Source of the DNA: Sacculina carcini
Lineage: Eukaryota; Arthropoda; Thecostraca; Sacculinidae
NCBI GenBank assembly: GCA_916048095.2
Contig: OU696583.1
Location: 5,965,822-6,029,821 of the forward strand
Direction of reading: 5' to 3'
Length of the DNA stretch: 64,000 nt
Part shown: positions 1-11,559 of the stretch, piece by piece
How positions within the stretch are numbered: position 1 is the stretch's first letter
Layout of the letters: the number at the start of each line of letters is the position of its first letter
The notes under the pieces: model-generated
The model's input: only the letters and a program-made list of their open reading frames with translations
Databases searched by the model: none
Told to the model about the DNA's origin: nothing
Translations under genes and position numbers: made by a program

Positions 1-303
1 TTTTCAATTTTTTTCAATGGGCTCCTTTGTCAGCAATTCAATTTTCAATAGGCTCCTTTGTTGTAACAATAGACTCCTTTGTTGTTAAACGCTGTGTTAA
101 ATCCATCAGTCGTCGGTGGAAATGACACGGTCTTGAATAAACGATTATATCTTTTGAAATGTTGACACTACATATTTGAAAAATAAATAATCTTGTAGAA
201 GACAAAATTTCCAATCTGTGGATATAAAAAACTGTAAATTCTGTTGAGCGGTTTTCCTCAAACCCGTGGCATAAAATTACCAAAATGTGAAAAACTCGTT
301 TGT

Positions 304-337
<34 letters not shown>

Positions 338-465
338 TAACGTTTTTATTATTATACATATATTTAATAATTACCTCAGATCAATAAAATATTGATTTTT
401 GGGCTCCTTATGATGAACAGATTCTTTGACAAAAAAGTTGCATTTGCAACAAAAGGTCACCCTAG
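1..465. other. Unassigned left flank
   Basis: No gene is seen here. Three irregularly spaced copies of a short motif resembling CAATAGGCTCCTTTGTTG lie in the first 85 bases. A perfect (CA)n microsatellite of about 30 bases follows at 305-334. The open frame on the minus strand across 38-331 starts inside the microsatellite and has no recognisable domain, so I do not treat it as coding. The segment ends where the Ty3/Gypsy 5' LTR begins. Confidence 0.6.
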
Positions 466-759
466 TGATAAGACATTGCTGACGCAGATACATGGAAATG
501 TGACGCAATTTGTTCCGCGTGCTGCAGCGATCGCTAGCTGGTGAGTTGTTTTGTGCTGTATCAAATTAATATAGTTTGTAACTAATTTGTAACTCCTGCA
601 TTATGTCAAATATTGTGTCACCGAATATTGTTAAATCTTTACTTATCGTCTGTTATATTACTTGGTTATATTTATGTATTAATTGTTATATTACGTTATG
701 TTTGTTTTAAGGTGTTATTGAACTTCTTCTTAGCGCTGGAAATAAATGTCTTTATGACA
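466..759 (+). repeat. 5' LTR of the Ty3/Gypsy element
   Basis: It shares nearly its full length with 11185-11503, including TAAGACATTGCTG near the start and GTCTTTATGACA at the end. It begins TG and ends CA, as LTRs of this class do. It is about 25 bases shorter than the 3' copy because of small length differences. Confidence 0.85.
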
Positions 760-803
760 TTAAATTAAGAAGAGTACACCCGAGGACTACTGTTTCGGAA
801 GTC

Positions 804-1382
804 ATGACTGACAATACTTCACCAGTCGACGTAAAGGTGAAGGAGATGACGAGAGAAGTAGTTCGGGTCAACGATACTGAGCAAACACCAGGACAGAGAG
901 CTGAGGCAAGTCTGGATGAGAATGCCGCGGGGGTCGTGGCTGGTCCAACTCGACCGGAAGCGTGGCAAAGTCATCTAAACTTGCCCGTGACAACGTTGAA
1001 AAACTCAGAAAGGAGTTCCGAGTGGAAACCGTTGTTCATGGCAGCCGTCAGTAGTTTGTTGTGTCGGGGGCTTGACGGTGAACGCCTAGCGATTGGGATG
1101 CTGCCGGCTTTTGTTAATCGGAGACCGGCCGAGCGAGAGCTGGTCAAGGAGATTGTTACCAAAGCGACAACCCTGTCTGAGGCATTCGGCGTACTCATTC
1201 AGACCCTGGATCCACCCGCGAGCAAGTATGACAGCATGCACGAGTTATGTGAGCGCAAGTGGAGGCCGGGGGAAATGATTGATGACCTGTACTACGAGAT
1301 GAAGAAGCTGACCCAGCAAGCGTGTGGTGATCGGGAGGTGATGCTCACACTTTTCATCGGACATCTGCCACGCGACATTTAA
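804..1382 (+). pseudogene. Gypsy gag part
   Basis: This part codes for a Gag-like protein lying just inside the 5' LTR. The translated segment is hydrophilic at its start. It then has a retrotransposon-gag-like helical region with aromatic and leucine-rich stretches (WKPLFMAAVSSLL, DDLYYEMKKL), typical of capsid domains of Ty3/Gypsy elements. Position, size and the pol parts downstream support the call; I see no enzymatic motif, as expected for a structural protein. It is a fossil part of the 466-11503 element. Confidence 0.7.
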
Positions 1383-1572
1383 GTGAAGGCGCGATCGTGG
1401 CGATCAGATCACACCAGTGGAGAAGAGGTCGGCCGAACCTTACTTATCGAAGTTAAGAGATGATTGGTTGACAAGGGTGTACCACTGGATCGAGGTGCAG
1501 GATCTGAGCATGTGGCGGTGGCATCCATAGATGGTCGGGTGAAGTTGCAGCCCTGGCACGACCCGATTCACC

Positions 1573-2463
1573 TTGGAAACGATGTCAAAATCTCCGCGCG
1601 ACGCTCAACGAAAACAACGTCAAGAAGATTTCAGTAAGTTCTGGTTGTTTTGTGTGTGGGTTGAAAACTCACTTTATGCGACAATGTCCGGCGAAACGCT
1701 GTCAGCGATGCGGACAAAAGGGAACCTTTTACGAAACTGCAAAGTGAGCGCTATGAAACGGCACGTCGGAAAGACTATGTTTGCTGTTAGCGCCAACTCT
1801 TCAAAACCTGGTCGAGCGGAGAATGCCGGTTCAGATACAGCTTCGGTGAAAGTGCGCATGAATGGAAAGTCGTACATGGTCATGCTAGACTCGGGAGCCT
1901 CGACGTCCATACTCGACAGGTGCACCGCCTCCAGCCTTGGACTGAAGATCGCAGACACTAAAGGTACGCGCCACAGATCATCGTTGACTGGAGTCGGCGG
2001 GAAGGTTCGTGTTCGCGGTATTACCAATGTCATCATAGACGTCGGACAAAAGAAGAGTGTGAGTCACACTATGAATATATTAGAGGCAAGCGACCTGATC
2101 GTACTTTTGAGACGCGATTTCCTGTCACGTTTTGAGTCGACTGAATTTGATTGGAAGAATGGTCGGGTGAGACTAGGTGGAATATGGCGGACAACCGAAG
2201 CTATGGTGGGAGGCAGTAATAGCCCCACTCGGGCGTCGGTCATGACTGCATTTGTCTCAAATAATGTTGATTTTGATGCTGTGGTGAGTCCTGAGCTTGA
2301 TGTGTTTGAAAAGTCTCGTTTAATAAATGTTCTGCATCATTATGTTGATGTTTTCGCATGTAACCCCAAGAAACCCAACATCACCAATCGCATGTTTCAC
2401 TTTATTGACACGGGAATGCCGCTCCAGTCAAATGTCAGCCATTTCGATTCAACCCAGTGGTAG
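1573..2463 (+). pseudogene. Gypsy protease region
   Basis: The segment carries a retropepsin-like active-site motif (LDSGASTSILD) near residue 100. It is followed by a hydrophobic strand and a second conserved segment (VLLRRDFLSRF) of the kind found in aspartic proteases of Ty3/Gypsy elements. In this family the protease releases the mature Gag and Pol proteins. It lies between gag and reverse transcriptase, the usual Gypsy position. Fossil part of the 466-11503 element. Confidence 0.75.
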
Positions 2464-2509
2464 ACGCTGAGGTGAATTGACAACTGGAAGAGATGTTGCG
2501 TAACGGGGT

Positions 2510-3176
2510 ATGTCGTCCCTCTACATCCTCAGGGGGAGTCAGGTTGTTCTAATTCGCAAGAAAGATGGCACCTGCCGCTTCATAGTAGATTACAGAGACC
2601 TTAACGCTGCTACAAAAATAGATGCATACCCCGCGGCAGACTGGAGAAGAATCATTGACAACCTAGCTGGAAACTCGTATTTCTCATTTTTTGACGGTGC
2701 CAGCGCTTACTGGTCGATGCCTGTAAAGGAAAGTGACAAGGAAAAGACCGCTTTCGTAGTGCCCAATGGTAAGTTCGAAACGAACGTAATGCCGTTCGGA
2801 TTATGCAACAGTCAGAGCACTTATCAATGCATGATACACGAAGTGTTGAGGGATCAGCCCCATGCCGCGGCCTATGTGGACGACAAATGTGTTTTTTCCA
2901 AGACGTTCGACGATCATTTGGATCATCTGAAGTCAACGCTGGCAGCATATCAGAAGGCGGACCTGCAATTGAGGGCCGATAAATGCCGATTCGGCTATCA
3001 GCGGGGTGAGCTTGTAGGCCATTAGTTGACACCAGAAGGAAGCACACATTTGGCATCTCACGTCGACACCATTCAACAATGGGCAGCACCAACTGGAGTG
3101 AAGCCGTTGCGACGTTTTCTGGGCTTCGCCAATTTCTATAGACACTTCATCCAGGGCATGGCTATAATATGTGAAT
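2510..3176 (+). pseudogene. Gypsy reverse transcriptase region (upstream of the nested insertion)
   Basis: Reverse transcriptase motifs appear in order: a fingers segment (VLIRKKDGTCRFIVDYRDLN), a palm segment (NVMPFGLCNSQSTYQ) and the catalytic YVDD box. A connection-like stretch (LRRFLGFANFYRHFI) typical of Ty3/Gypsy follows. These would copy element RNA into DNA in virus-like particles. The region ends at the hAT-like insertion, whose 8-bp target duplication lies at 3177-3184. Confidence 0.85.
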
Positions 3177-3360
3177 CTCTATACCAGTGGTTCCCAACCT
3201 GGGGGTAAATTAGCCCCTGGGGTAATTTAGCAATTGTTCGGGGGTAATGTAGGGGTGACAGGAAAATGTTCAGAATTCTGAAATTCAAGAAAACATTGCG
3301 GTACCTTGTATTGGGATTAATCTTAACTTAGCATATTATGTTTATTGTTTGCATTGTGTG

Positions 3361-3706
3361 TGTAAGAACTATAATTATCGCTAAATTAGGCAATCACACA
3401 ACTGGCAACTTTAGGATGGTGAAGTGAATTTTGGGAGTGGTGATTTGGTTTTTTTGGGAGCAACGTGTGTGGCAATCAACTGGGCAGTCAATTGAGTCAG
3501 ATCGAGTCATATCCACGGGGAATTCAACTCTAGAGATTCAGGAGTCGTCCCTCAAATTCAATCGTCAAGTTTCATCATCGTCAATCAAATCGTTCGAGCA
3601 CTCAAATGTTCAAATAAGGTTGATCGAGGAAACTCCGTAGAACAACTATTTCTACAAAGACACAGGCTACAGAGAAAATATTTCAGGTTAGTCCACAGTT
3701 CTCACA
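3361..3706 (+). repeat. 5' LTR of the BEL/Pao element
   Basis: A near-identical copy of 8696-9040. TG and CA termini and the GTGTG duplication outside it define the boundary. Confidence 0.92.
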
Positions 3707-3832
3707 AAATATTGTAGAAATAGCTGTTCCTGTGTCGAGTTTTCGTCGGTTCAACGTCAGTTTCATATCAGTTTATTCTTCACATCAGTTGCTTGATTCT
3801 TCAATGTAAAACTTCAATCTTAACGAGCAGTT

Positions 3833-5320
3833 ATGGCGTCTGCCAATATTGAATTGGCTAAAGCTAAAAAACAAGCCAGAGATTCCATCACGAAGAGAGG
3901 CCAGATCAAACGTTCGATTACAGTCATTTTTAAAAATCTCGACAGTGTCACTGACGCTTCCTTTGTGCACCAACAATGTGAGCTTGTGTCAAATAAGCTA
4001 GGTGACGTCGCCGCGTGTGATGAGCGAATTCTGGAAGTCTTCGTGGAGTGTGGTGTAGTTGAGGCCGATGAGGACTCCTACAACGCTGAGGTCGACGAAC
4101 AGGCGGAGTATGCGATGAACATACAGCAGAAATTGCACGCCATGCAGGTTCGCTCGCCTTGTGCAGTCAACAACACACAGAACAGTCACGAGGTGAGTCC
4201 GCCCCATTCACGTTTACCGGACATTTACATCAAGCCGTTCGGTGGCTCTCAAAGCGATGTGTTGGAGTTCAATGATTTTTTCAAATCGTTTCAAGATATA
4301 ATAGACAGTCGTCCTCTATCAGGCGCAACAAAATTGACATATATCAAGAGTTATTTGCGTAATAGCGCGTTGGATCTGATCAAACATCTGTCTAACACTG
4401 ATGACAACTACACGGTGTCTCTGGAATTTCTGAAAAGAGAGTATCTAGACCCCGACATTGTTTGTGATCGACACATACACAAAATTTTGACTCTCCGCTT
4501 GAAGGATGACAGTCCGGAAAGTGTTCGAGTTTATTGTAACTCGATCAGAATGTCCATCTACGAGCTCAGAAACTTCGGTCTAGACGCGCTGAACTCGGGC
4601 TGTCTGGGAGACAAGATCATCTGTCATGTTGTGTGTGATCGGCTACCAGCAGAGTTCAAATTGCGACTGAATCTCATAACAGGTACGGATTATCCATCAT
4701 GTCATCAATTACTGGAGCATTACAACACTGTTGTTAAAACTCTGATGAGGTCACGTACAGAAGACAATTTCAAAGGTCAAACATCAGATTCACCACGAAT
4801 GAAAGTACAATCAACACAGAAGGAGAACATCAACCAAACAACATTGGGCTCATTCAACATTCAACATGTCAAAAATTCGGAGATGAATGGTTATCACATC
4901 AAAAAGTGTAAATTGTGCGAAAAGTCAGGTCATTCAATGCTGAGATGTGACGTCTACAGTACACCTCGTCTTCGAGTCGACAGACTCCAACAACTCAAAT
5001 TGTGTACTTTGTGTAGCGGCGGCCACAGTGCCAGCAATTGCCCATCAAAGGTAAAGGGTCTTTCCTTCAACTGTGGGTTTTGTAAAGCAAACACGCACAT
5101 ATCAGCCGTGTGTATGCAGTCCAGCAGGACGGCGCCCATTCAAAGTCGGTTGTGCATTCTGAACAATCTGCAGGACAGAACAGTTCTTCTACCCTCCATT
5201 TCAATGATATTGCACACAGCTGGAGAGAATGTGCAGCTTGTCAGATGCTTGTTAGATCTGGGGTCGCAAGCTTCTTACCTGAGTGGAAATTTGGCGGACA
5301 AAATGCACCTCACGTCGTAA
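3833..5320 (+). pseudogene. BEL/Pao gag part
   Basis: A long open segment of 495 codons starts shortly after the 5' LTR. Its N-terminus is basic and helical (AKAKKQARDSITKRGQIKRS). The middle resembles the Gag region common in Pao elements (the RLPDIYIKPFGG and FNDFFKSFQDII stretches). Near the C-terminus are cysteine-histidine knuckles (CKLCEKSGHSMLRC and CTLCSGGHSASNC). These features and its position support Gag. The segment runs on toward the protease region (a CLLDLGSQASYL stretch). Fossil part of the 3361-9040 element. Confidence 0.82.
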
Positions 5321-5572
5321 AACAACATTGAATTCAATGTCAAAACTTTCATTGGCTGTGAAAAGAGAACATATCCAGTGGTGAAGTGTAATGCCATTGT
5401 CACTCCAGCAAAACAGATCGATGCATCATTTCTCGTCGACAAAACAATGAGTCTCGACTATATTGTACCCGGAGTGATGGATGTTGTACAACGATCCTAA
5501 TCAGAAGGCCGGAGGTTAGCAGATTCGTTCTTCTATCACCAAGTAGATGACCATGTCAGTGGATTCGACTGC

Positions 5573-7798
5573 TTGATCGGAGCGGATCTGATGACTCATC
5601 TAAGACCACTCAACACTGTATCGTTTCTTGGGGGTACAGCTTATTCTGTCGATGACGGGCTGATCATTTTCGGCGATATTCAGCGTCAGTACGGTGTCGA
5701 CTTTTCAATGTCAACTACAGGCGATTGTTGCAAACAGACGGCGACTATAAATTCATCGGCGTCAGAGTTAGACACTTCAACTATGTCGGCCCAAAATCAG
5801 GCGCATAGCCTTACTCAGTGTGAAGTAGATGGAGCTTCTACGAGTCCCAGTCAAAACGCAGAGAAGCTTCTCGGGTATCTATACTATCCGGAAGAGGATA
5901 CGATTTCACTGTCACATTTCGAATAAAAATCAGGTCAAGTTACTAAACGCTCGATCCTGAGTGACATCAGTCGTGTGTTTGATCCATTGTCCCTTACCTT
6001 GCCGGTAACTATCAGAGGAAAACTGCTCATGAAAGAGTTGTGGGATAGAGGTCTCAACTGGGACACTGAAGTTCCACAGTCGATCACTCAGAAGTGGGAA
6101 CCCCTCAAATCAGATTTACTGAAGCTTCAAGAATTTCAGTTTTGTCGAATGACTTCCTCAGATGAATCAAATGATAACTGTCTTCATGCGTTCTGTGACG
6201 GTTCAAAACATTGCTACGGTATAGCTTGCTACTCAGTGTCTGAAGATAACGGATCTTCTAACCTGACATTTGCCGAGAGCAAAGTATCGCCGGGCAACAA
6301 GAGCATACCACAGATGGAACTAATTGCAGTATATCTGGCATGCAAGTGTCTTCCAACCATCAGATCGACCCAAGCAGCGAACAATTTCAAAAGAATTATA
6401 ATCTGGTGTGATGCTCAAGTCGTGTTACAGTGGATTCTCGAAGGATGCAAATCAAAGAACAAGTTCACCAATAACAGACTGAGAGAGATAAAGGAGATGG
6501 TGACTAAGCTGGAAGAGAGCGGCTGCAATATTAACTTCAAGTATGTGTCCACCGATGATAATGTTGCTGATTTGTTAACTCGTGGAATCTCAACGAGAAT
6601 GTTTCAAGGTGAATTTCAAAAATGGACACATGGACCCGAATGGCTGCTGAAGACTGAGTCTTGGCCAGTCCATGATCTGAAAGCAGTCTCTGAAAAGGCG
6701 AAAGCCAAGATCCACGTCAATGCTAGCATCTTTCTCCAGGAGGGTGCTTACGAAGAACCTATTCTTCAAGCTGAAAAATATTCAACTCTAACAAAACTGT
6801 TCAGAGTCACATCAAAGATATTTCAGTTTATTAACAAAACCAGACATGTCGAGGAGAATCCTTACAAACAGGCGAATCAGTATTGGGTTCGTGTAATGCA
6901 GCGAGAGTCGTTCAAGGAAGAGCTAGCCTTCTTGAACGATCCGAAGAAGGACAAACAGCGTGTCCCAAAATATGTTTCTGACTTGAACCTGTGTATTGAC
7001 CAAATGGGATTGATACGCTGTCAGGGGCGAATATCAAAGTTGAACAACGTCTCATGTCAAGTCAAACAGCCTATATTGCTCGCCAAATCGCATCGCATCA
7101 CAACGCTCATGGTTGAGCATCAACATCGAAAGTGCCGACATTTAGGCGTAGGAACAACACTCACACAGTTACGCGAAAAAGGATTCTGGATACCGGCTGG
7201 ACGACAGGTGGTGAAGGGTATCATAAGACAATGTGTAGTATGCCAAAAATTGAATAATTTGTCATACAGATATCCACGTCTGACGAATCTACCAAAGGAA
7301 AGAATTACATTCATCAAACCGTTTGCTCACACCGCGTTGGACTACACAGGTCATGTAATGGTGCGCAACGATACAAACGGTACAATGGAAAAGATGTATA
7401 TTCTGGTGTATACGTGCATGACTATTCGTTGCGTTCATCTCGACCTTCTTCGAGACATGAGTCTCCAGACGTTACTTGCATCATTTCAAAGATTCTGCAA
7501 CACCTATACTGTACCAGAGTCACTTTACACCGACAACGCGCCTCAATTTTTAGCAAGTCAGAGGTTTCTCAACGAGGTAATACTGGGTGATGATTTTCAA
7601 GAGGAACTTGCCTCTCATCACATCACACACAACACTATTCCAGTGTATGCTAGCTGGGTAGGAGGTATATATGAGCGACAAGTGAAGACAGTCAAATTTT
7701 GTTTGTGCAAGGTAGTAGGCAGAACCAAGATCAGTGCTGATGATCTACTGACACATTCAAAATATGATCAACAACAGACCACTAACCTACGTGTTTAG
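5573..7798 (+). pseudogene. BEL/Pao pol parts (protease end, RNase H, integrase)
   Basis: The upstream portion has a Pao-type protease C-terminal stretch (IGADLMTHL). The longer downstream portion opens with a segment typical of Pao pol after the reverse transcriptase (FDPLSLTLPVTIRGKLLMKE). It then shows an RNase H region (HAFCDGSKHCYGIACY, PQMELIAVYLACK), an integrase zinc-binding region (HRKCRHLGVGTTLTQLRE followed by CVVCQK) and an integrase core (ALDYTG, YTDNAPQF). Integrase inserts the DNA copy into the genome. Fossil; not every expected pol part is present. Confidence 0.82.
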
Positions 7799-8399
7799 TG
7801 AAATCGACGAAATTGAACCTTTAACACCGAACCATGTCCTCAAATTGTCTCAAAGTGTTCAGTTATACCTGAGTGACCAAGACAACTCAGACCCTTTATG
7901 GGAACAAGAAGGAACAGACCTTCATGCATCGCTGAATCGAACCTTGACTGCTCAACAAACAATATTTGAAGAATTCAAACAAAGATGGTATCGAGAGTAT
8001 TTATTAAGTCTTCGTGAGATGAGTCGTGCTGTTTTCGAAGCACACTGGGAAAACCGAATCCGGTGTGGAGATGTCGTACTGATCGAAACCAAATCTCAAC
8101 CACGCATCTTCTGGAAAATGGGTAAAGTCATCAAATTACTTCCGGGCGATGACGGAAAGGTGCGACAAGTGGTGCTGCGAACAAACAAAGGGAAGACTGC
8201 TCGTCATTCAATTAGACAGCTGTACCCTCTAGAGGTGCAAATCTTTCATGCCGGCACTCGTCAAACGACAGAACATCATCGAGATGAAGTGTCCACGTCA
8301 GATCATTCGAATGAAGTCCACCAAGAACGACCTAAAATAACAGCGGCACAGAATCAAAGAGAAATGGTACAGAAGCTGATCTCTGAAGATCGCCTTTAA
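7764..8399 (+). pseudogene. BEL/Pao integrase C-terminal region
   Basis: The segment matches the C-terminal pattern of Pao integrases. NNRPLTYV is followed by LTPNHVL, then a basic helical stretch (FKQRWYREYLLSLRE), and then a small beta-rich DNA-binding-like region (GDVVLIETKSQPRIFWKMGKV). It lies directly before the untranslated region leading to the 3' LTR. Fossil part of the 3361-9040 element. Confidence 0.78.
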
Positions 8400-8695
8400 C
8401 TTCAGACAGCGTATTTTTATATTCTCATGTGTTCAAATATTGTCTTCAACTCAACGCAAATTTCTTTTCAAACTACACTCAATTTCAACTCAACTTCATC
8501 ACGATCTCCAACTCAAACAACCATTTCAACGCATTCAAGCTTCACAGTCTATCGGATTCAACAGCTTCGTATTTCAAGCCGTGTTCATCATCATGGACAT
8601 CGTCATCATCCTCATCGAGTTCAATCATTATGCATCTGCCTTCAATTGTCGGTGTATGCAGAAATCTTCGAATTCCGCATCTGTTCGGGGGAGTG

Positions 8696-9040
8696 TGTAA
8701 GAACTATAATTATCGCTAAATTAGGCAATCACACAACTGGCAACTTTAGGATGGTGAAGTGAATTTTGGGAGTGGTGATTTGGTTTTTTTGGAGCAACGT
8801 GTGTGTCAATCAACTGGGCAGTCAATTGAGTCAGATCGAGTCATATTCACGGGGAATTCAACTCTGGAGATTCAGGAGTCGTCCCTCAAATTCAATCGTC
8901 AAGTTTCATCATCGTCAATCAAATCGTTCGAGCACTCAAATGTTCAAATAAGGTTGATCGAGGAAAATCCGTAGAACAACTATTTCTACAAAGACACAGG
9001 CTACAGAGAAAATATTTCAGGTTAGTCCACAGTTCTCACA
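8696..9040 (+). repeat. 3' LTR of the BEL/Pao element
   Basis: Near-identical to 3361-3706. A G-rich stretch (GTTCGGGGGAG) just upstream is a plausible polypurine tract. The GTGTG target duplication follows at 9041-9045. Confidence 0.92.
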
Positions 9041-9275
9041 GTGTGGATATTGTATTGCTCATATGGCGTGTTATATATAGTTGTGTGTGCACGCGTGCGT
9101 GTGTTTGTGAATGCTTACAGTAACATGTACATCAACAAAGGGGTAACATGCTTAATATGGGATGCTAAATTGGGTAACAAGCTGAAAAAGGTTGGGAGCC
9201 ACTGCTCTATACGGACTTACCAAGACGAATTCGGTCTGGGCTTGAACGGAGGAGTGCCAAGAAAGTTTCGAACAG

Positions 9276-9692
9276 GTGAAATCGGCTATGGCTGCCTGTC
9301 CTATGTTGGCATACCCAGTTTGGGACAAGCCTTTCGTGGTTTCCGTTGACGCCAGTTCCACGGGTATTGGTGGTATGTTGTCTCAAAGACACGACGACGG
9401 AATATTGAAAGCAATTTCCTTTTTTTCAAGTTGTTTGACATCTGCACAGAAAACCTATGCATCAGGGGAGCTGGAAGCGTGGGCTATTATAGCTGCATTG
9501 AGGAAATGGTGGCAATATTTGCAAGCGGCTAAGAAAGTTTACTTCATCCCAGATCACAATCCGTTGGTCTGGATGAAACGCAAGAAGGACCCAAGGGGAA
9601 AGTTCGCAAGGTGGCTATTGGAATTGGAAACACTGACTGACTATGAGATAGTGTACAGGAAAGGTTCAAACAGCCAAGTAGCGGATTTTTGA
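9276..9692 (+). pseudogene. Gypsy RNase H region (downstream of the nested insertion)
   Basis: RNase H motifs of Ty3/Gypsy type are readable: VSVDASSTGIGGMLSQ with the first acidic residue, YASGELEAWAIIAAL with the catalytic glutamate, and the FIPDHNPLVWM stretch with a later aspartate. RNase H removes the RNA strand after copying. It continues the Gypsy pol after the hAT/BEL nest. Confidence 0.85.
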
Positions 9693-9721
9693 GTCGCACC
9701 TGCGCATCGTTGTAAAAGGAC

Positions 9722-11173
9722 GTGAACAACAACGATGAATTCCTGGATCGTCACGTGTACATGACCAACCAAGAGACAGTGGACAATATTCGACTAAGCC
9801 AAACGGAGCATTTTGCCATTATGCATGCTGTGAAACAGCTATTGGAAAGCGGATCAGTCCGTGAAGGGCGCTACCGTCGGTGTGACAACTTACACATCCA
9901 GAATGGACTGCTGATGAAACGGGCCCGGCTGGTCATTCCCGCAAAACTACAGTCTTACTTAACGGAGGAATATCATCGACAAGGCCATTTCGTTATCGAC
10001 AAAACTCATAATTCGTTGAAGCTGGACGTTTATTGGATCGGAATCGAGGCAACTGTGAGACAAGTGTGTGAACGATGCGGAGTCTGCGCCAGACAGAAGC
10101 GTTCAACCCAGCCAAAGAAAACGATGCAATTACCGAACTACGGCATACAGGGTCCACACCAGGCGGTCGCGATGGATATTGCTACGTTACCTTGGAGCTG
10201 CGATGGTCAAAAGTATTTCTTGGTGATTGTTGATTTGTTCTCGAAATACATGGGTCTGGTAGCCATGAAAGATCAGACAGCTGATTCGGTTGTGTCGCCT
10301 TTCCGTAACGAATGGATATATCGTCACGGAATACCCAGAATATTGATAACTGACCAATGCAGAAACGTCGATGGAGGATTGGTGAGAGCTGTATGTGATG
10401 AATTGAACATACAAAAGAGACGATCCAGCCCTTACCACCCTCAAGCAGATGGGCGAGCGGAGCGTTCTGTACAGACAGCGAAACAGACCATCAAGTGTTC
10501 ACTGGATGACCATGACATGCCGGTGGAGGAATGGCCGGAGGTGGTTAGAGAAGCCACGTTTTATATCAACAATGCTACGAATCGCAGCACTGGAAAGTCT
10601 CCTGTGTTAGTGATGTTTGGCATTAATCTACGTGCTCCCAAACTGATCGACATGAAACTTCCTACGGCAGACGTAAGCCCCGATGATCTGTTGGCGGAAA
10701 CTGCGGCCAAGCATAGCACGATACAGACTGAGGTTATCAAGAATACCGACAATGCCCGGCTTCAATACAAACGTTATCATGACCGTGGGAAAGTCGCACC
10801 AGATCAAACAGCAATCCAAGTTGGTGACCGAGGGATGCTCAAGAATGAAGCTAGGTCTGGATTGGATCCGCGCAAAGTGGTCGGATTACTGGGGGCTATC
10901 GTCTTTATCGAATCAACTACTCGAGAAAGCCCGGCTCATTGTGTACATCACGACCGATGCAAGTGTCTACCAACGGACGCCTCGCCGCGTAACGAATCAG
11001 GTACATCATCGCGTGATCAATCACCCGCATCATCACCGAATTCAACCCAAGAGTCGACTGGTAGCTTCAATGCGAAGGACGGTGAAGCGATCGACCCTGA
11101 CGTGTTCGGATTCATACCGGCAGCTTCTCGCAGTGGACGCCGCATTCAGCGTAATGGGCGATACGCTCACTAA
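9722..11173 (+). pseudogene. Gypsy integrase region
   Basis: About 480 codons. An HHCC zinc-binding module (HRQGHFVIDKTHNSL, CERCGVC) comes first. The catalytic core follows (MDIATLP, ITDQCRN and PYHPQADGRAERSVQ), which supplies the two aspartates and the glutamate of the DDE triad. The C-terminal part is basic and low in complexity, ending just before the purine-rich tract and 3' LTR. Fossil part of the 466-11503 element. Confidence 0.88.
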
Positions 11174-11184
11174 TTGTGGGGGAG

Positions 11185-11503
11185 TGATTGCGATAAGACA
11201 TTGCTGGCGCAGATACATGGAAATGTGACGCAATGTGTTCCGCGTGCTGCAGCGATCGCTAGCTGGTGAGTTGTTTTGTGCTGTATCAAATTAATATAGT
11301 TTGTAACTGCTGCATTATGTCAAATATTGTGTCACCGAATATTGTTAAATCTTTACTTCTCGTGTGTTATATTACTTTGTTATATTTATGTATTACTTGT
11401 TATATTACATTATGTTTGTTTTCAGGTGTTATTGAACTTCTTCTTAATATCTTCGCGATGGAAATAAATGTCAAACGAGTGTGTGCGCGCAGTCTTTATG
11501 ACA
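11185..11503 (+). repeat. 3' LTR of the Ty3/Gypsy element
   Basis: The partner of 466-759. It starts TGATTGCGATAAG directly after the purine-rich tract and ends TTTATGACA. The flank after it does not repeat the bases before the 5' LTR, so no target duplication is visible. Confidence 0.85.
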
Positions 11504-11559
11504 GATGTATAAAACTACTACACAAAATAATTAATAAATATCCTTGATAATTATAATCT

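Larger units (their letters stand above)
3361..9040 (+). mobile_element. BEL/Pao LTR retrotransposon fossil (innermost layer)
   Basis: LTRs of about 345 bp start TGTAAGAACT and end AGTTCTCACA, near inverted complements of each other. An exact 5-bp duplication GTGTG lies on both sides (3356-3360 and 9041-9045). Parts seen in order are gag with zinc knuckles, a protease-like region, a long Pao-type pol segment with RNase H and integrase, and an integrase C-terminal region. The two LTRs differ at about four bases plus one 1-base length difference, so the insertion is fairly recent. It is broken, with several breaks, and pol is not complete. Confidence 0.92.
3185..9204. mobile_element. hAT-type non-autonomous element (MITE), split by a BEL/Pao insertion
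   Basis: The ends are inverted repeats: CAGTGGTTCCCAACCT on the left, and its near complement AGGTTGGGAGCCACTG on the right. The flanks carry an exact 8-bp duplication, CTCTATAC, at 3177-3184 and 9205-9212. CAGTG-type ends with an 8-bp duplication are the hallmark of the hAT superfamily. Without the BEL element and its duplication, the original unit is about 335 bp, too small to encode a transposase, so it was mobilised in trans. It lies within pol of the Gypsy fossil and must be younger than it. Confidence 0.88.
466..11503 (+). mobile_element. Ty3/Gypsy LTR retrotransposon fossil (outer layer of a triple nest)
   Basis: An LTR retrotransposon with recognisable LTRs at both ends. Its parts run in the Ty3/Gypsy order gag, protease, reverse transcriptase, RNase H, integrase. 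A hAT-like miniature element carrying a BEL/Pao element sits in the region between reverse transcriptase and RNase H, so about 6 kb of the span is foreign. A purine-rich tract (GTGGGGGAG, 11176-11184) precedes the 3' LTR, as expected for plus-strand priming. I see no matching target-site duplication at the outer ends. The LTRs differ by roughly ten substitutions plus some length differences over about 280 comparable bases, so this is an older insertion than the BEL element inside it. It is broken, with at least four breaks besides the insertion. Confidence 0.9.

Noticed and set aside
8427-8762. Three overlapping open frames in the same stretch
   Set aside because: They lie in the untranslated region before the BEL 3' LTR, have biased composition and no domains.
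9041-9349. A short gene after the BEL element
   Set aside because: The frame crosses the right half of the hAT MITE and enters Gypsy pol in a different frame; it is not a separate gene.
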